24,718 nucleotides of DNA. Origin: a virus. The DNA is taken from positions 1-24,718 of IMG/VR virus record IMGVR_UViG_3300044633_000086. The stretch is one strand, 5' to 3'. The notes under the pieces are model-generated. The model saw nothing but the letters and a program-made list of their open reading frames with translations, was not told where the DNA came from and did not search any database. Positions 1 through 7,464 of this stretch are shown piece after piece; the first letter of the stretch is position 1, and each line of letters opens with the position of its first letter. The translations under genes and the position numbers were made by a program.

Positions 1-208
1 ACAGGAAGGTTTTAAGAAGGAAGTCAAGTCTGCTAAGAATGTCCTAGATAAGCTTGAGCAGATTGTCAACAGCAAGATTAAAGAGATTGTAATCGCTAAT
101 GATTACGATAGTCCTAGTTGGGCTTACAAGCAAGCAGACCGCAATGGTTACAACAGGGCTTTAACAGAAATTATTAATATCTTACACCTAGACCAAGAGG
201 TAAAATAA
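1..208 (+). CDS. Small phage protein of unknown function, 3' end only
   Basis: The reading frame starting at base 2 is open from the window edge to a TAA at 206-208. It gives 68 residues, so the start lies outside the window. The visible part is charged and helical, with many Lys and Glu, and ends in a stretch containing DSPSWAYKQADRNGYNRAL. That tail looks like a compact helical motif found in small uncharacterised phage proteins, but I cannot name a family. It sits directly before the scaffold gene; in T7-like genomes the portal gene lies upstream of the scaffold, so this is probably a small gene between portal and scaffold, or less likely a portal C-terminus. The scaffold ATG follows only three bases after the stop, which suggests translational coupling. 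Confidence 0.7.
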   Translation, partial: QEGFKKEVKSAKNVLDKLEQIVNSKIKEIVIANDYDSPSWAYKQADRNGYNRALTEIINILHLDQEVK

Positions 209-211
209 CAA

Positions 212-973
212 ATGAGCGACATTTTTAGTTCCGCGACCACGGAAAGTACGACAACTGATACGCAGCAGACCCAGACAAAAGAGTCTTTTGTAGATCATTT
301 GGTAGGAGATGGCAAGAAGTTTAGGGATATCGAAGCCCTTGCTAAGGGGAAGCTTGAAGCCGATAAGCACATTAGTGAAATCACTAAGACGCTTGACGAA
401 CTTCGGGCAGAACTTGCAAAGCAGGACTACGCTAAGAACCTCCTTGAACAGATGAGCAAGGGTTCTGAGACTGGTGCAGAACAGCCTCCTCCGGTAACAA
501 CCAGTTCCTCTAATACTGAGAACACCACTCAGAGCGCGAGTGACTTTGAAGCCCTTGTAGAAAAAGTGATTACTGCGAAGGAAAAGAGTAAGACTGCCTC
601 TCAGAATATCTCCGTAGTTGGAGAAGAGATGCAGAAGCAGTACGGTGATAAGACTGCCGATGTCCTAAAGGCTAAGAGTCTGGAGCTTAATATGTCTCTT
701 GACAGGCTTAAGGAAATTGCAGCCGAATCCCCTACAGCATTCTTTCAGTTGATTGGAGTTAAGAAGATGGGTGATAAGACTAGTACTTCCACTGGTGTTA
801 CTACCCAGTCAACAATTCGTAGTGAGAACTTCAACTCTTATTCTCAGGACCGTACCTTCGAATACTATCAGAAGCTACGTAAGGAGAACCGGAGTTTGTA
901 CTATTCCCCTAAGATTCAGAACACTATGCTTCAGGATCGTGAAAGACTTGGGGATCGTTTCTACAACTCTTAA
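212..973 (+). CDS. Putative capsid assembly scaffold protein
   Basis: 253 aa, lying immediately upstream of the major capsid gene, the usual scaffold position in T7-like phages. The protein has no globular-enzyme signature. The N-terminus (1-25) is Ser/Thr/Gln-rich. Residues about 30-75 form a charged segment likely to be coiled coil. Residues 80-125 are Pro/Ser/Thr/Asn-rich linker. Residues 125-190 are again Lys/Glu-rich and helical. The last 40 residues are rich in Arg and Tyr. A charged helical body with a basic C-terminus is typical of scaffolds, whose C-terminal helices bind the coat protein. No obvious strong Shine-Dalgarno precedes the ATG, so coupling with the preceding gene is likely. 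The assignment rests on position and composition rather than on a family motif. Confidence 0.7.
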   Translation: MSDIFSSATTESTTTDTQQTQTKESFVDHLVGDGKKFRDIEALAKGKLEADKHISEITKTLDELRAELAKQDYAKNLLEQMSKGSETGAEQPPPVTTSSSNTENTTQSASDFEALVEKVITAKEKSKTASQNISVVGEEMQKQYGDKTADVLKAKSLELNMSLDRLKEIAAESPTAFFQLIGVKKMGDKTSTSTGVTTQSTIRSENFNSYSQDRTFEYYQKLRKENRSLYYSPKIQNTMLQDRERLGDRFYNS

Positions 974-996
974 CATAATATAAAGGAGAATCAGAT

Positions 997-1938
997 ATGT
1001 CGGGTATGACAACTGGTAATGTTTCTCTCCTTACTCGCGCTGAAGTTTGGTCGCGTGAGCTTAAGGAGATTCTGCGTGATGAGCTTATGGCTCAGACATA
1101 CGTTCGCTGGCTTCAGGAGTTCCCTGACGGCGATACGTTTAAGATCCCGTCGATTGGTCAGGCGTACGTTGATGACTACGCTGAAGACGAAGCGGTTAAG
1201 TATCGTCCTCTCGACACTGGTCAGTTTACCTTCCAGATCACTGAGTACCTCTCTTCGGGTACATACGTGACGAAGAAGGCTGAGCAGGATATGTTCTACA
1301 TGAACGAGCTTGTCTCGCGCTTTGTGCCCGAGCAGGAGCGTGCCATTATGGAGCATGTCGAGGAGGCCATCCTTGGTCTTCAGTCTCAGCAGACGGCTGC
1401 TAATACCAATACAATTAACGGTGGTAAGCATCGTTATGTCGCTACTGGTTCTAGCAACGTCATTAACGTGGCTGACTTCGCCCGTGCTAACCTCTCGCTG
1501 AATCTTGCGAATGTCTCGGCTAATAACCGTGTCGCTATTGTGGACCCCTCTGTGGCTTACACCATTGAGACGGCTACTCAGCTTGTCGGCATTAATAACA
1601 ACCCGATGTTCGAGGGTATCGTCTCTTCGGGTATCGCAACGGGTATGCGCTTCGTCCGTAACGTCTACGGCTTCGATGTCTATACCTCGCAGCGTCTGGC
1701 TACAATCTCTTCGGAAACGCTTGAGACTGTGAACTGCGCTGGTTTCAAGGCTAACCTGTTCTTCTCTGCTGATGCTTCGGTTGTTCCGTTCATTGGTGCT
1801 TGGAGACAGATGCCTGAGGTCGATACTGAATATAATAAGGACTTCCAGCGTACAGAGTTCGTGACTACCGCTCGTTATGGTGTCAAGCTCTATCGTCCGG
1901 AGAACCTTATTACTGTTCTTTCGAACACCTCGGTTTAA
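997..1938 (+). CDS. Major capsid protein (HK97 fold)
   Basis: 313 aa, somewhat shorter than T7 gp10A (about 345 aa). The sequence follows the pattern of podoviral HK97-fold coat proteins: an N-terminal helical segment around residues 8-40, a beta-rich E-loop/P-domain region with the phrase KIPSIGQ near residue 50, a long spine-helix region around 100-130 (FVPEQERAIMEHVEEA), and an A-domain part with NNRVAIVDP and NPMFEGIVSSG. It lies directly behind the scaffold and has a good ribosome site (AAGGAG, 984-989). Codon use is strongly biased: 16 of 17 arginines are CGT or CGC, and only the one in WRQMPE is AGA, as expected for the most highly expressed gene. The long open frame on the opposite strand follows from this codon bias. 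I saw no programmed frameshift site at its end. Confidence 0.9.
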   Translation: MSGMTTGNVSLLTRAEVWSRELKEILRDELMAQTYVRWLQEFPDGDTFKIPSIGQAYVDDYAEDEAVKYRPLDTGQFTFQITEYLSSGTYVTKKAEQDMFYMNELVSRFVPEQERAIMEHVEEAILGLQSQQTAANTNTINGGKHRYVATGSSNVINVADFARANLSLNLANVSANNRVAIVDPSVAYTIETATQLVGINNNPMFEGIVSSGIATGMRFVRNVYGFDVYTSQRLATISSETLETVNCAGFKANLFFSADASVVPFIGAWRQMPEVDTEYNKDFQRTEFVTTARYGVKLYRPENLITVLSNTSV

Positions 1939-1953
1939 TAGGAGGATATTAAT

Positions 1954-2421
1954 ATGAGTGTTGATTGGACAAACTCTGACGGGCTTGAAGTCCGTTTCAC
2001 TGGCCCTGAGGCTAACCAGAGCGGTGCTGGTGTCTCTACTCTGGGCGCTACAAAGGAACTGATTGTGGACTTTGACTTTGCTACAGCGATTACCGCTGCG
2101 GCTTGGTCGCATGAAGCTTTCGTTCCGGCTGGCGCGTACATCAAGAAGGCTACGCTGATTGTGACTTCGGCTATGACTGGTACTTCTGGTACCCTGACCA
2201 TTGGTCTGGCCCAGAAGGATGGTACAGCTATTGTTGCCGATGGCATTGATGTGGCTATCGCACAGGCTGATCTTGGAGCAAACGAAGTCGTTCTTTGTAA
2301 CGGTACTTTGGCTGGTGGTGTTCTTTCTATCGGTGCTGCTAATGGCTACGTCTACACGACCCTTGGTGGTACGGTGACTGGTGGCCGTGGTAGACTGGTG
2401 GTCGAGTACATCGAAGTGTAA
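1954..2421 (+). CDS. Small beta-rich head protein, probable capsid decoration protein
   Basis: 155 aa, starting 12 bases after the capsid stop behind an optimal AGGAGG (1941-1946). The protein is small-residue-rich (Gly, Ala, Thr, Val) and beta-strand-rich throughout, with no enzyme motif. It ends in a strand containing RGRLVVEYIEV, typical of a compact beta sandwich. A small beta protein immediately after the coat gene, with the same host-like codon choice and ahead of a hairpin, is what one expects of a head decoration or capsid-stabilising protein made in high amounts. A head-tail joining role is an alternative. Function is inferred from position, size and composition only. Confidence 0.6.
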   Translation: MSVDWTNSDGLEVRFTGPEANQSGAGVSTLGATKELIVDFDFATAITAAAWSHEAFVPAGAYIKKATLIVTSAMTGTSGTLTIGLAQKDGTAIVADGIDVAIAQADLGANEVVLCNGTLAGGVLSIGAANGYVYTTLGGTVTGGRGRLVVEYIEV

Positions 2422-2431
2422 CACTACTCTT

Positions 2432-2466
2432 GGGGGAGCCTAACTAACGTAAGTTCGGGTTCCCCC
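2432..2466 (+). terminator. Strong hairpin behind the capsid genes (partial terminator or mRNA-processing hairpin)
   Basis: GGGGGAGCC (2432-2440) pairs with GGTTCCCCC (2458-2466), with one G-T wobble. Inside, AACT (2442-2445) can pair with AGTT (2452-2455), giving roughly 13 base pairs in all around a six-base loop. The downstream tract is weak (TTGACATCTTTG), so full rho-independent termination is doubtful. T7 has its terminator T-phi in the same place, just after the capsid gene. A read-through terminator or a 3'-end-protecting hairpin is the likely role. Confidence 0.75.
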
Positions 2467-2494
2467 TTGACATCTTTGAAAGAATCGATATAAT
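2467..2494 (+). promoter_or_regulatory. Sigma70-type promoter ahead of the tail genes
   Basis: A perfect -35 box TTGACA (2467-2472) is followed after 16 bases by a perfect -10 box TATAAT (2489-2494). The -35 begins on the base directly after the hairpin stem. The predicted start is near 2501, leaving a leader of about 25 bases with a Shine-Dalgarno-like GGGGTGA (2512-2518) seven bases before the ATG at 2526. This is the largest non-coding gap in the plus-strand block, so selection for a control element is plausible. Use by host RNA polymerase is inferred. Confidence 0.8.
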
Positions 2495-2525
2495 AATACT
2501 AATGGTCCTCCGGGGTGAACTATAG

Positions 2526-3149
2526 ATGGCTAACGTACAACATTCAAGTCTGACAGATCCTAACCTTCATGAACCGAAGGGTATTGCTGCTGCATCTGCT
2601 AACCAACTATACCTTTCTAATGGTAGTGGCTCTGGTGTATGGACTAATGCTAATAGGTTCCCCGGTACAGGCTGGGGTAAATATACTAATACGACATACG
2701 TAGGGACTACATACTTAGCAGTTAGTACTACTAATGTACTTCTTCCCTTTACGACAGATGATACTGTCTCTCAGATTCCGATTACCCTAACGGGTACAAC
2801 TTCCAGTCTTATGAATCTGGCTACTGAGACTCTCCAGTTTGTTGCTGCGGGAGATCTTCATTCTATTACTCTCTCTCTAAAGGTAGATTCTTTTGCTACT
2901 GGTTCTCCTAAAGTTTTAGATATTTCTATCTTTGGGTCTTCTGATGGTATTACTTATGGTACACTTCTTGGTGAAACTTCTGTATCTCTAGTTAAGTCTA
3001 CTAATCAGTTTATTACTGAATCCGCTTTATTCCCGGTGACATCTAATATGGTGTCTCATGGTGCTAGAATTAATATTAAGACTGATGTTGGTACAGCTAA
3101 TATAGTTGATATCGGTCTCATTACAGCCCGTATACATAAGGCTAGATAA
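2526..3149 (+). CDS. Fibre-like or head-attachment structural protein
   Basis: 207 aa. The first 40 residues contain HSSLTDPNLHEPKG and a following SANQLYLSNGSGSGVW stretch, a short N-terminal module I recognise from many phage head-fibre and structural proteins, where it probably serves as a docking peptide. The rest (about 60-207) is beta-strand-rich with many Ser and Thr and no enzyme motif, consistent with a jelly-roll or trimeric fibre domain, possibly the surface-binding part. It is the first gene behind the sigma70 promoter and precedes tail tubular protein A by three bases. Whether it sits on the head or the tail cannot be told from sequence; position between head and tail genes fits either. 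Confidence 0.55.
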   Translation: MANVQHSSLTDPNLHEPKGIAAASANQLYLSNGSGSGVWTNANRFPGTGWGKYTNTTYVGTTYLAVSTTNVLLPFTTDDTVSQIPITLTGTTSSLMNLATETLQFVAAGDLHSITLSLKVDSFATGSPKVLDISIFGSSDGITYGTLLGETSVSLVKSTNQFITESALFPVTSNMVSHGARINIKTDVGTANIVDIGLITARIHKAR

Positions 3150-3152
3150 AGC

Positions 3153-3911
3153 ATGGCTACAGCTAAAATGACACTCTTGGAGATTGTTCAGGATGTCCTG
3201 AATGATTTGGACTCCGATGAGGTTAACAGCATTTCCGATACAGTAGAAGCAACCCAAATAGCTAATGTCTGTAGGAGTGTGTACTATGATGTAATAACGA
3301 CAGTCGATCTTCCTGAACATACAGAGTTGATGAGGGTAACAGGTCTATCCGATTCTACTCGTCCCAACTTCATGGATGCTAATAACATCACTGAGATTAA
3401 GGAGTTGAGATACAATGTATCTGAGACTGCTGGACAGATTGAATATAGTCTTGTCAATTATCTTTTACCGGATGAATTTATTCAGAGAATTGTCAAGAGG
3501 GATACCTCTTCATCCGAGATAATTCTTGTTACAGATCCAACATCAGGAATTTCTCTGCCTATCGACAATAGCAGAATGCCTACATACTATACTTCATTTG
3601 ATGATAGGTATCTCTGCTTCGATAGTTACAAAAGTTCTGTAGATAATACGCTACAGACAAGTAAGACAATGGTACTAGGGATTAAGCTTCCGACATTCAC
3701 TATGACAGATGCTTCTGTTCCAGACATGGATGATACGATCTTTCCCTATTACCTTTCTGAAGTAAAGGTTAGGGCTGAGTCCCTCTTTAAGGGTGGACCT
3801 GATCCTAAGACAGAACAGTTTGCTAGAAAGCACAGATACTTCCAGAAGAACAATCGCTGGAAGACTGGAGAACAAAGGATACTCAATGACTATGGTAGAA
3901 AACGATACTGA
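3153..3911 (+). CDS. Tail tubular protein A (T7 gp11-like)
   Basis: 252 aa, compared with 196 aa for T7 gp11. The protein starts with the helical pattern usual for this family (TLLEIVQDVLNDLDSDEVNSI) and continues with a helix containing CRSVYYDVITTVDLPEHTE, close to the family's QV...R..Y......R.WPF pattern in position and polarity. The middle part is beta-rich, and the end (FPYYLSEVKVRAESLFK) is the C-terminal helix found in gatekeeper proteins. In T7, gp11 forms the ring between the connector and the gp12 nozzle. The gene order TTPA-small gene-TTPB agrees. Arginine codons differ sharply from the capsid gene: 12 of 15 are AGA or AGG. The last 26 bases overlap the next gene. Confidence 0.85.
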   Translation: MATAKMTLLEIVQDVLNDLDSDEVNSISDTVEATQIANVCRSVYYDVITTVDLPEHTELMRVTGLSDSTRPNFMDANNITEIKELRYNVSETAGQIEYSLVNYLLPDEFIQRIVKRDTSSSEIILVTDPTSGISLPIDNSRMPTYYTSFDDRYLCFDSYKSSVDNTLQTSKTMVLGIKLPTFTMTDASVPDMDDTIFPYYLSEVKVRAESLFKGGPDPKTEQFARKHRYFQKNNRWKTGEQRILNDYGRKRY

Positions 3912-4221
3912 CCTTATCGTAACTGAAGAGAATAAAGAGGGTACAATTCTTAACGTAACCTCAAGTAAGCGAAAGTCTATGTTTACTATTTATAAGCCTA
4001 CCGATGGCTATAGTATGTTCAAGATTAAGTCCGAGAGTGGTAGCATGCCTGAACATCTCTCCGGTTATTACACAAATAGAAAGACAGCCCTATCTGATTT
4101 GACTTACTGGTTGGTTCATACACCTGAAAGTAAGGAAGCTAAGTGGGATAGAATGTTCGGTGAGGACAAAGCTCCTCCTCCGAAGCTAAAGGAAAAGAAG
4201 AGTGGCACCACAGCAGTATAG
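3886..4221 (+). CDS. Small structural-region protein of unknown function, overlapping both tail tube genes
   Basis: The frame is open from 3793, but the best start is ATG 3886, with AAAGGA six bases upstream (3874-3879); a second ATG follows at 3892. That gives 111 aa. It overlaps tail tubular A by 26 bases and tail tubular B by 20 bases. The N-terminal half is polar and beta-rich (SMFTIYKPTDGYSMFKIK); a helix around residue 65-85 includes TALSDLTYWLVHTPESKEAKW; the C-terminus is Pro/Lys-rich. No family is recognised. Its place inside the tail-tube pair suggests a minor virion or assembly role, but there is no direct evidence. Starting at 3793 would give 31 more residues overlapping TTPA and lacks a ribosome site. 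Confidence 0.75.
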   Translation: MTMVENDTDLIVTEENKEGTILNVTSSKRKSMFTIYKPTDGYSMFKIKSESGSMPEHLSGYYTNRKTALSDLTYWLVHTPESKEAKWDRMFGEDKAPPPKLKEKKSGTTAV

Positions 4222-6589
4222 TCAGAAAACTGTAAATACTTTTATTAAGGGGCTTTATACTGAAGCCTCTGTGATGACCTATCCTGAGAATACTTCTTCA
4301 GATGAACTAAACTTTGATCTTCTTATTGATGGTTCTAGGCGCAGGAGAAGGGGCCTTGTCTATGAGACAAACTATCAGAACAGTTCCTTCTCCGTAGCCT
4401 CTGGTGATCTTATCCACTGTGAGACATGGACTAATGTGTCTGGTATTGGTGGTACTGAGTTCCTCGTTGTTCAGCATAACAACATGGTGTACTTCTACGA
4501 TAAGTCTATCGACACTATCTCTGCTGGTCAGAAGTCTTTCAGCATTAATCTAAATGATTACTCTGCTAATAATAGCTACTCTGTCTCTAGTTCTTACATC
4601 AATATTGCTTCTGTTACTGGGTATCTAATCATTGTTTCCCCGGCTATCGAACCTATTCGTGTTGAATATCTTCCGACTGATGATAATATAACTGTTACGA
4701 AGATCAAGATTCAGATTAGAGATCTTGAATATCTTGGGATGTCTTCGAATATTACGTTTATCGCTAGGACAAGCAACACTGTTACGATTACAGTTAACAG
4801 TTCCCACTATTATAATGCTGGTGATACCGTAGAGATTGACTCTTCTTTCTACCAGTTTAATGGTACATTCACTCTTACTTCGGCTCCAACAAGTACGACA
4901 TTTACGTACACTCTGAATGGTGCAGATTTCCCTAACACAGCAGCATCTGGTCTGGCTACTAAAGACGTTGCCCCTGAGACTCCTCCTACTGCTATTACGA
5001 ATAACTATCTCTACGATCTCTTTAATCAGGGATGGTATTCGGATAATAATGGTAGGGCTGGTAATGCATTTGACTATTGGGACAATACAAGAGCTGACTT
5101 CCCTCCTAGAAATAAACCTTGGTGGGTAGGTAAGAATACAAGTAACGATCAGGATATTGACCAGTACTTAAAGATTGAGTACGGTAATACTCTTGCCCCG
5201 AATGGTCACTTTATTCTAGACTTCTTTAATCAGAATAGATCCGCTGTATCGAATGTTAATAACCTTACGACAGTAATTGAGACTGCAAGGTTTAACTCTG
5301 TTGCTCCGTACGCTGGTCGAGTTTGGTATGCTGGCCTTGACTCTGCTAAGAACGGTGGCAAGATCTTTTACTCTAAGACAATCGAGAGTGAGAAGGACTT
5401 TGGTATCTGCTACCAGAAAGAAGATCCTACTTCTGAAGATACTCCCGGTCTGGTAGACTCTGATGGTGGTTACATTATTATCCCTGAGGCATCCAGCATT
5501 CAGGCTCTGTTCACGACAGGTTCTATTATGTATGTCCTTGCATCGAATGGTGTATGGGTTATCGGTGGTGTCGATCAGGTCTTTAAAGCTACAGAGTACT
5601 ATGTTAGTAAGATCTCCAGCTTTGGTATTGCCAGTAAGAGAACCTTGATTAATGTTGCAGACTCACCTGTCTACTGGGATACCTCTGGTATTTACACCGT
5701 AGCGATTGAGAATAATACTCCCTACGTTACAAGTATGTCTGATAACATCCGTTCTTTTTATGAGGCTATTTCTCCTGAAAAGAAGAAGGACGCTACTGCT
5801 GTCTTCGACAGACTGAACAAGAGAATTATCTGGATGTACTCCAGTGAGGATGAGACAGTCCCTAATAAGAAGTCTAAGATTCTAATCTATGATCTTAACC
5901 TTCAGGCTTTCTTCCCTTGGGAGATCTCCGATGCTACTGGTACTAGCCCTTATCTTTACTGTGGCTTCTACCTCTCTGGTCTAGGATCTAGTGAAGTAGC
6001 CTATAATATTGTTGTAGGGGCAGATCAAGTCATCGATGCTAGTTCTAATACCGTAGTTGAGACTATTGCCTCTACAAGTTCTAATGCTAATTCAGATACT
6101 AAGTTTCTTGTAAGGACTGCTAATGGATATCTTACTGTTGCTAACTTTACTAATAGGTCTTTCCTTGACTGGGGTTCTGCTGACTACTCTTCTTACGCTG
6201 AGACAGCCTACGACTTCTCCGGTTCGGCTATGCTCAAGAAGAATGTCCCGTACATCGTAAGCTACATGAGACGGACAGAAAAGAACTATGTCGTTTCTGG
6301 TACTGGTTATACCGTAGACTATCCTTCTGGATGTATCCTTACTGTTAAATGGGATCTCTCTGTTGATAGTTCTCGGTGGAGTAGCCCTAGCCAGCTTTAT
6401 CGTATGGTAAACTATCCTATAGTAGATCCAAACAATTTGACTTTTACTTATCCTTATGATACAATTGTAGCTAGAACAAAGATAAGAGGTAAGGGTAGAG
6501 TCTTGCGTATGCGCTTCGAAAGCGAGACAGGTAAAGACCTGAACCTTATTGGTTGGGAAACTGTCGATGCAAGTAATACCAGTTATTAG
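4202..6589 (+). CDS. Tail tubular protein B (T7 gp12-like nozzle protein)
   Basis: 795 aa, practically the length of T7 gp12 (794 aa). The start is GTG (4202) with purine-rich AAGGAAAAG upstream and a 20-base overlap with the preceding gene. The N-terminus is diagnostic: FIKGLYTEASVMTYPEN followed by DELNFDLLIDGSRRRRRG, the 'N-F-G-L-x-TE ... P....D..N.....dG....R.G' pattern shared by podoviral nozzle proteins. The body is beta-rich and propeller-like, with segments such as GRVWYAGLDSAKNGGKIFYS and VYWDTSGIYTV that are typical of gp12 homologues. The C-terminal part ends with RMRFESETGKDLNLIGW, also characteristic. It forms the distal tail tube through which DNA leaves. The last 23 bases overlap the GNAT gene. 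Confidence 0.9.
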   Translation: MAPQQYSQKTVNTFIKGLYTEASVMTYPENTSSDELNFDLLIDGSRRRRRGLVYETNYQNSSFSVASGDLIHCETWTNVSGIGGTEFLVVQHNNMVYFYDKSIDTISAGQKSFSINLNDYSANNSYSVSSSYINIASVTGYLIIVSPAIEPIRVEYLPTDDNITVTKIKIQIRDLEYLGMSSNITFIARTSNTVTITVNSSHYYNAGDTVEIDSSFYQFNGTFTLTSAPTSTTFTYTLNGADFPNTAASGLATKDVAPETPPTAITNNYLYDLFNQGWYSDNNGRAGNAFDYWDNTRADFPPRNKPWWVGKNTSNDQDIDQYLKIEYGNTLAPNGHFILDFFNQNRSAVSNVNNLTTVIETARFNSVAPYAGRVWYAGLDSAKNGGKIFYSKTIESEKDFGICYQKEDPTSEDTPGLVDSDGGYIIIPEASSIQALFTTGSIMYVLASNGVWVIGGVDQVFKATEYYVSKISSFGIASKRTLINVADSPVYWDTSGIYTVAIENNTPYVTSMSDNIRSFYEAISPEKKKDATAVFDRLNKRIIWMYSSEDETVPNKKSKILIYDLNLQAFFPWEISDATGTSPYLYCGFYLSGLGSSEVAYNIVVGADQVIDASSNTVVETIASTSSNANSDTKFLVRTANGYLTVANFTNRSFLDWGSADYSSYAETAYDFSGSAMLKKNVPYIVSYMRRTEKNYVVSGTGYTVDYPSGCILTVKWDLSVDSSRWSSPSQLYRMVNYPIVDPNNLTFTYPYDTIVARTKIRGKGRVLRMRFESETGKDLNLIGWETVDASNTSY

Positions 6590-7019
6590 GTATTGTCGAG
6601 AAGAAGATTACAATAAAGTTCTACCCTTAATAAAAGAAGTTGTAAGTAAAGCTCTCCCTGATGAGGGATTCGAAGAAGACAAGATTAGAAATCTCTTCGA
6701 TAATGCTTTAACAGATGAAGATTATACTGGGATTATTCTCCTTATTGATAATGAAATCTGTGGATACATCCTTGGGTATGTAACTGAACATTACTTCCAT
6801 TCAAAGAAGATAGCATACTGTATGTCAATCTATGTAAAAGAAGAACATAGAAAGTATGGGCTAGAGATGCTGAGATCCTTTGAAGCTTGGGGTAAATATA
6901 GAGGGGCAGATACTCTATCAATTAGTTATTTTAAGGGGTTGAGTCCCGAGAGCCTGAAAAAGGTTCTAACTAAAATGAAATATGAAGAACAAGAGATAGC
7001 ATACTGGAAGGAAGTATAA
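6567..7019 (+). CDS. GNAT-fold acetyltransferase-like protein in the T7 gp13 position
   Basis: 150 aa from ATG 6567 (an in-frame TTG at 6549 is possible). The layout is that of a GNAT N-acyltransferase: an N-terminal helix (YCREEDYNKVLPLIKEV), a strand with IILLIDNEICGYILGYV, strand four with YCMSIYVKEEHR, the acetyl-CoA loop as HRKYGLEMLRSFEAWGK, and a final strand region with DTLSISYFKG. The loop resembles R/Q-x-x-G-x-G/A but has Leu after the Gly, so cofactor binding may be altered. It lies between tail tubular B and the gp14-like core protein, exactly where T7 carries gene 13, whose family (DUF2833) I recall being grouped with the acetyltransferases. A virion assembly role is therefore as plausible as catalysis. 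It overlaps TTPB by 23 bases. Confidence 0.75.
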   Translation: MQVIPVIRYCREEDYNKVLPLIKEVVSKALPDEGFEEDKIRNLFDNALTDEDYTGIILLIDNEICGYILGYVTEHYFHSKKIAYCMSIYVKEEHRKYGLEMLRSFEAWGKYRGADTLSISYFKGLSPESLKKVLTKMKYEEQEIAYWKEV

Positions 7020-7020
7020 G

Positions 7021-7461
7021 ATGGGTTCTGTTGTAGGTGCTGTAGTTGGTGCGGGAGCAAGCATGAAGGCTCTGGAAGCACAGGAAAAGGCTATGAAGAT
7101 GCAGCAGAAGGCTGCTCAAGAACAGCTTAAGATGCAGAAGATGGCTGATATGCGTGATAGAAGGAGGATGCTTAGGGAGGCTGCTATTGCTAGGGGCCAG
7201 ACTGTTAACATTGCCGCTCAGATTGGTGGTGGACAGGGTAAGTTTGCTAGTAGTTCTCTTACGACTGGTCTTTCTGGTCTTCAGGGACAGGTTCTCTCTG
7301 GTCTTGGATACCAACAGACTGCTCGTAGATCTGCTGAAGTACAGCAGAAGTTCCTTAACAAGGCTGCTGAGTACGAGATGGATGCTAGTAAGTGGGCTGG
7401 CTTTGGTAGCATGGCTCAGAATATCCTTGGAGCTTTCCCGACTCCTAGCTTTGGCAGGTAA
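7021..7461 (+). CDS. Internal virion protein (T7 gp14-like)
   Basis: 146 aa, against 196 aa in T7 gp14. The N-terminus is a Gly/Ala/Val-rich hydrophobic segment (residues 1-14), followed by a long amphipathic, Gln/Lys/Met-rich helix (about 16-58) containing EAQEKAMKMQQKAAQEQLKM, a glycine-rich turn (GGGQGKF) and further Ala-rich helices to the end. This alternation of a membrane-like start and long coiled-coil helix is characteristic of the smallest ejected core proteins of T7-like phages, which form the outer-membrane channel. Its position after the gp13-like gene and before the giant core protein agrees. The ribosome site AAGGAAG overlaps the stop codon of the preceding gene. Identification is by architecture and order. 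Confidence 0.75.
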   Translation: MGSVVGAVVGAGASMKALEAQEKAMKMQQKAAQEQLKMQKMADMRDRRRMLREAAIARGQTVNIAAQIGGGQGKFASSSLTTGLSGLQGQVLSGLGYQQTARRSAEVQQKFLNKAAEYEMDASKWAGFGSMAQNILGAFPTPSFGR

Positions 7462-7464
7462 TAG

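Noticed and set aside
1880-1960. Programmed frameshift extending the capsid protein, as in T7 10A/10B
   Set aside because: No slippery heptamer was seen near the capsid stop, and the next gene has its own AGGAGG and ATG.
991-2424. A 477-codon open frame on the minus strand opposite the capsid and decoration genes
   Set aside because: It mirrors the strong codon bias of two convincing plus-strand genes, has low-complexity Ser/Arg/Thr composition, and spans two genes and their ribosome sites. No family motif is present.
3793-3885. Longer N-terminus for the 111-aa gene
   Set aside because: The extra 31 codons lie inside tail tubular A and no ribosome site precedes 3793, whereas AAAGGA stands before 3886.
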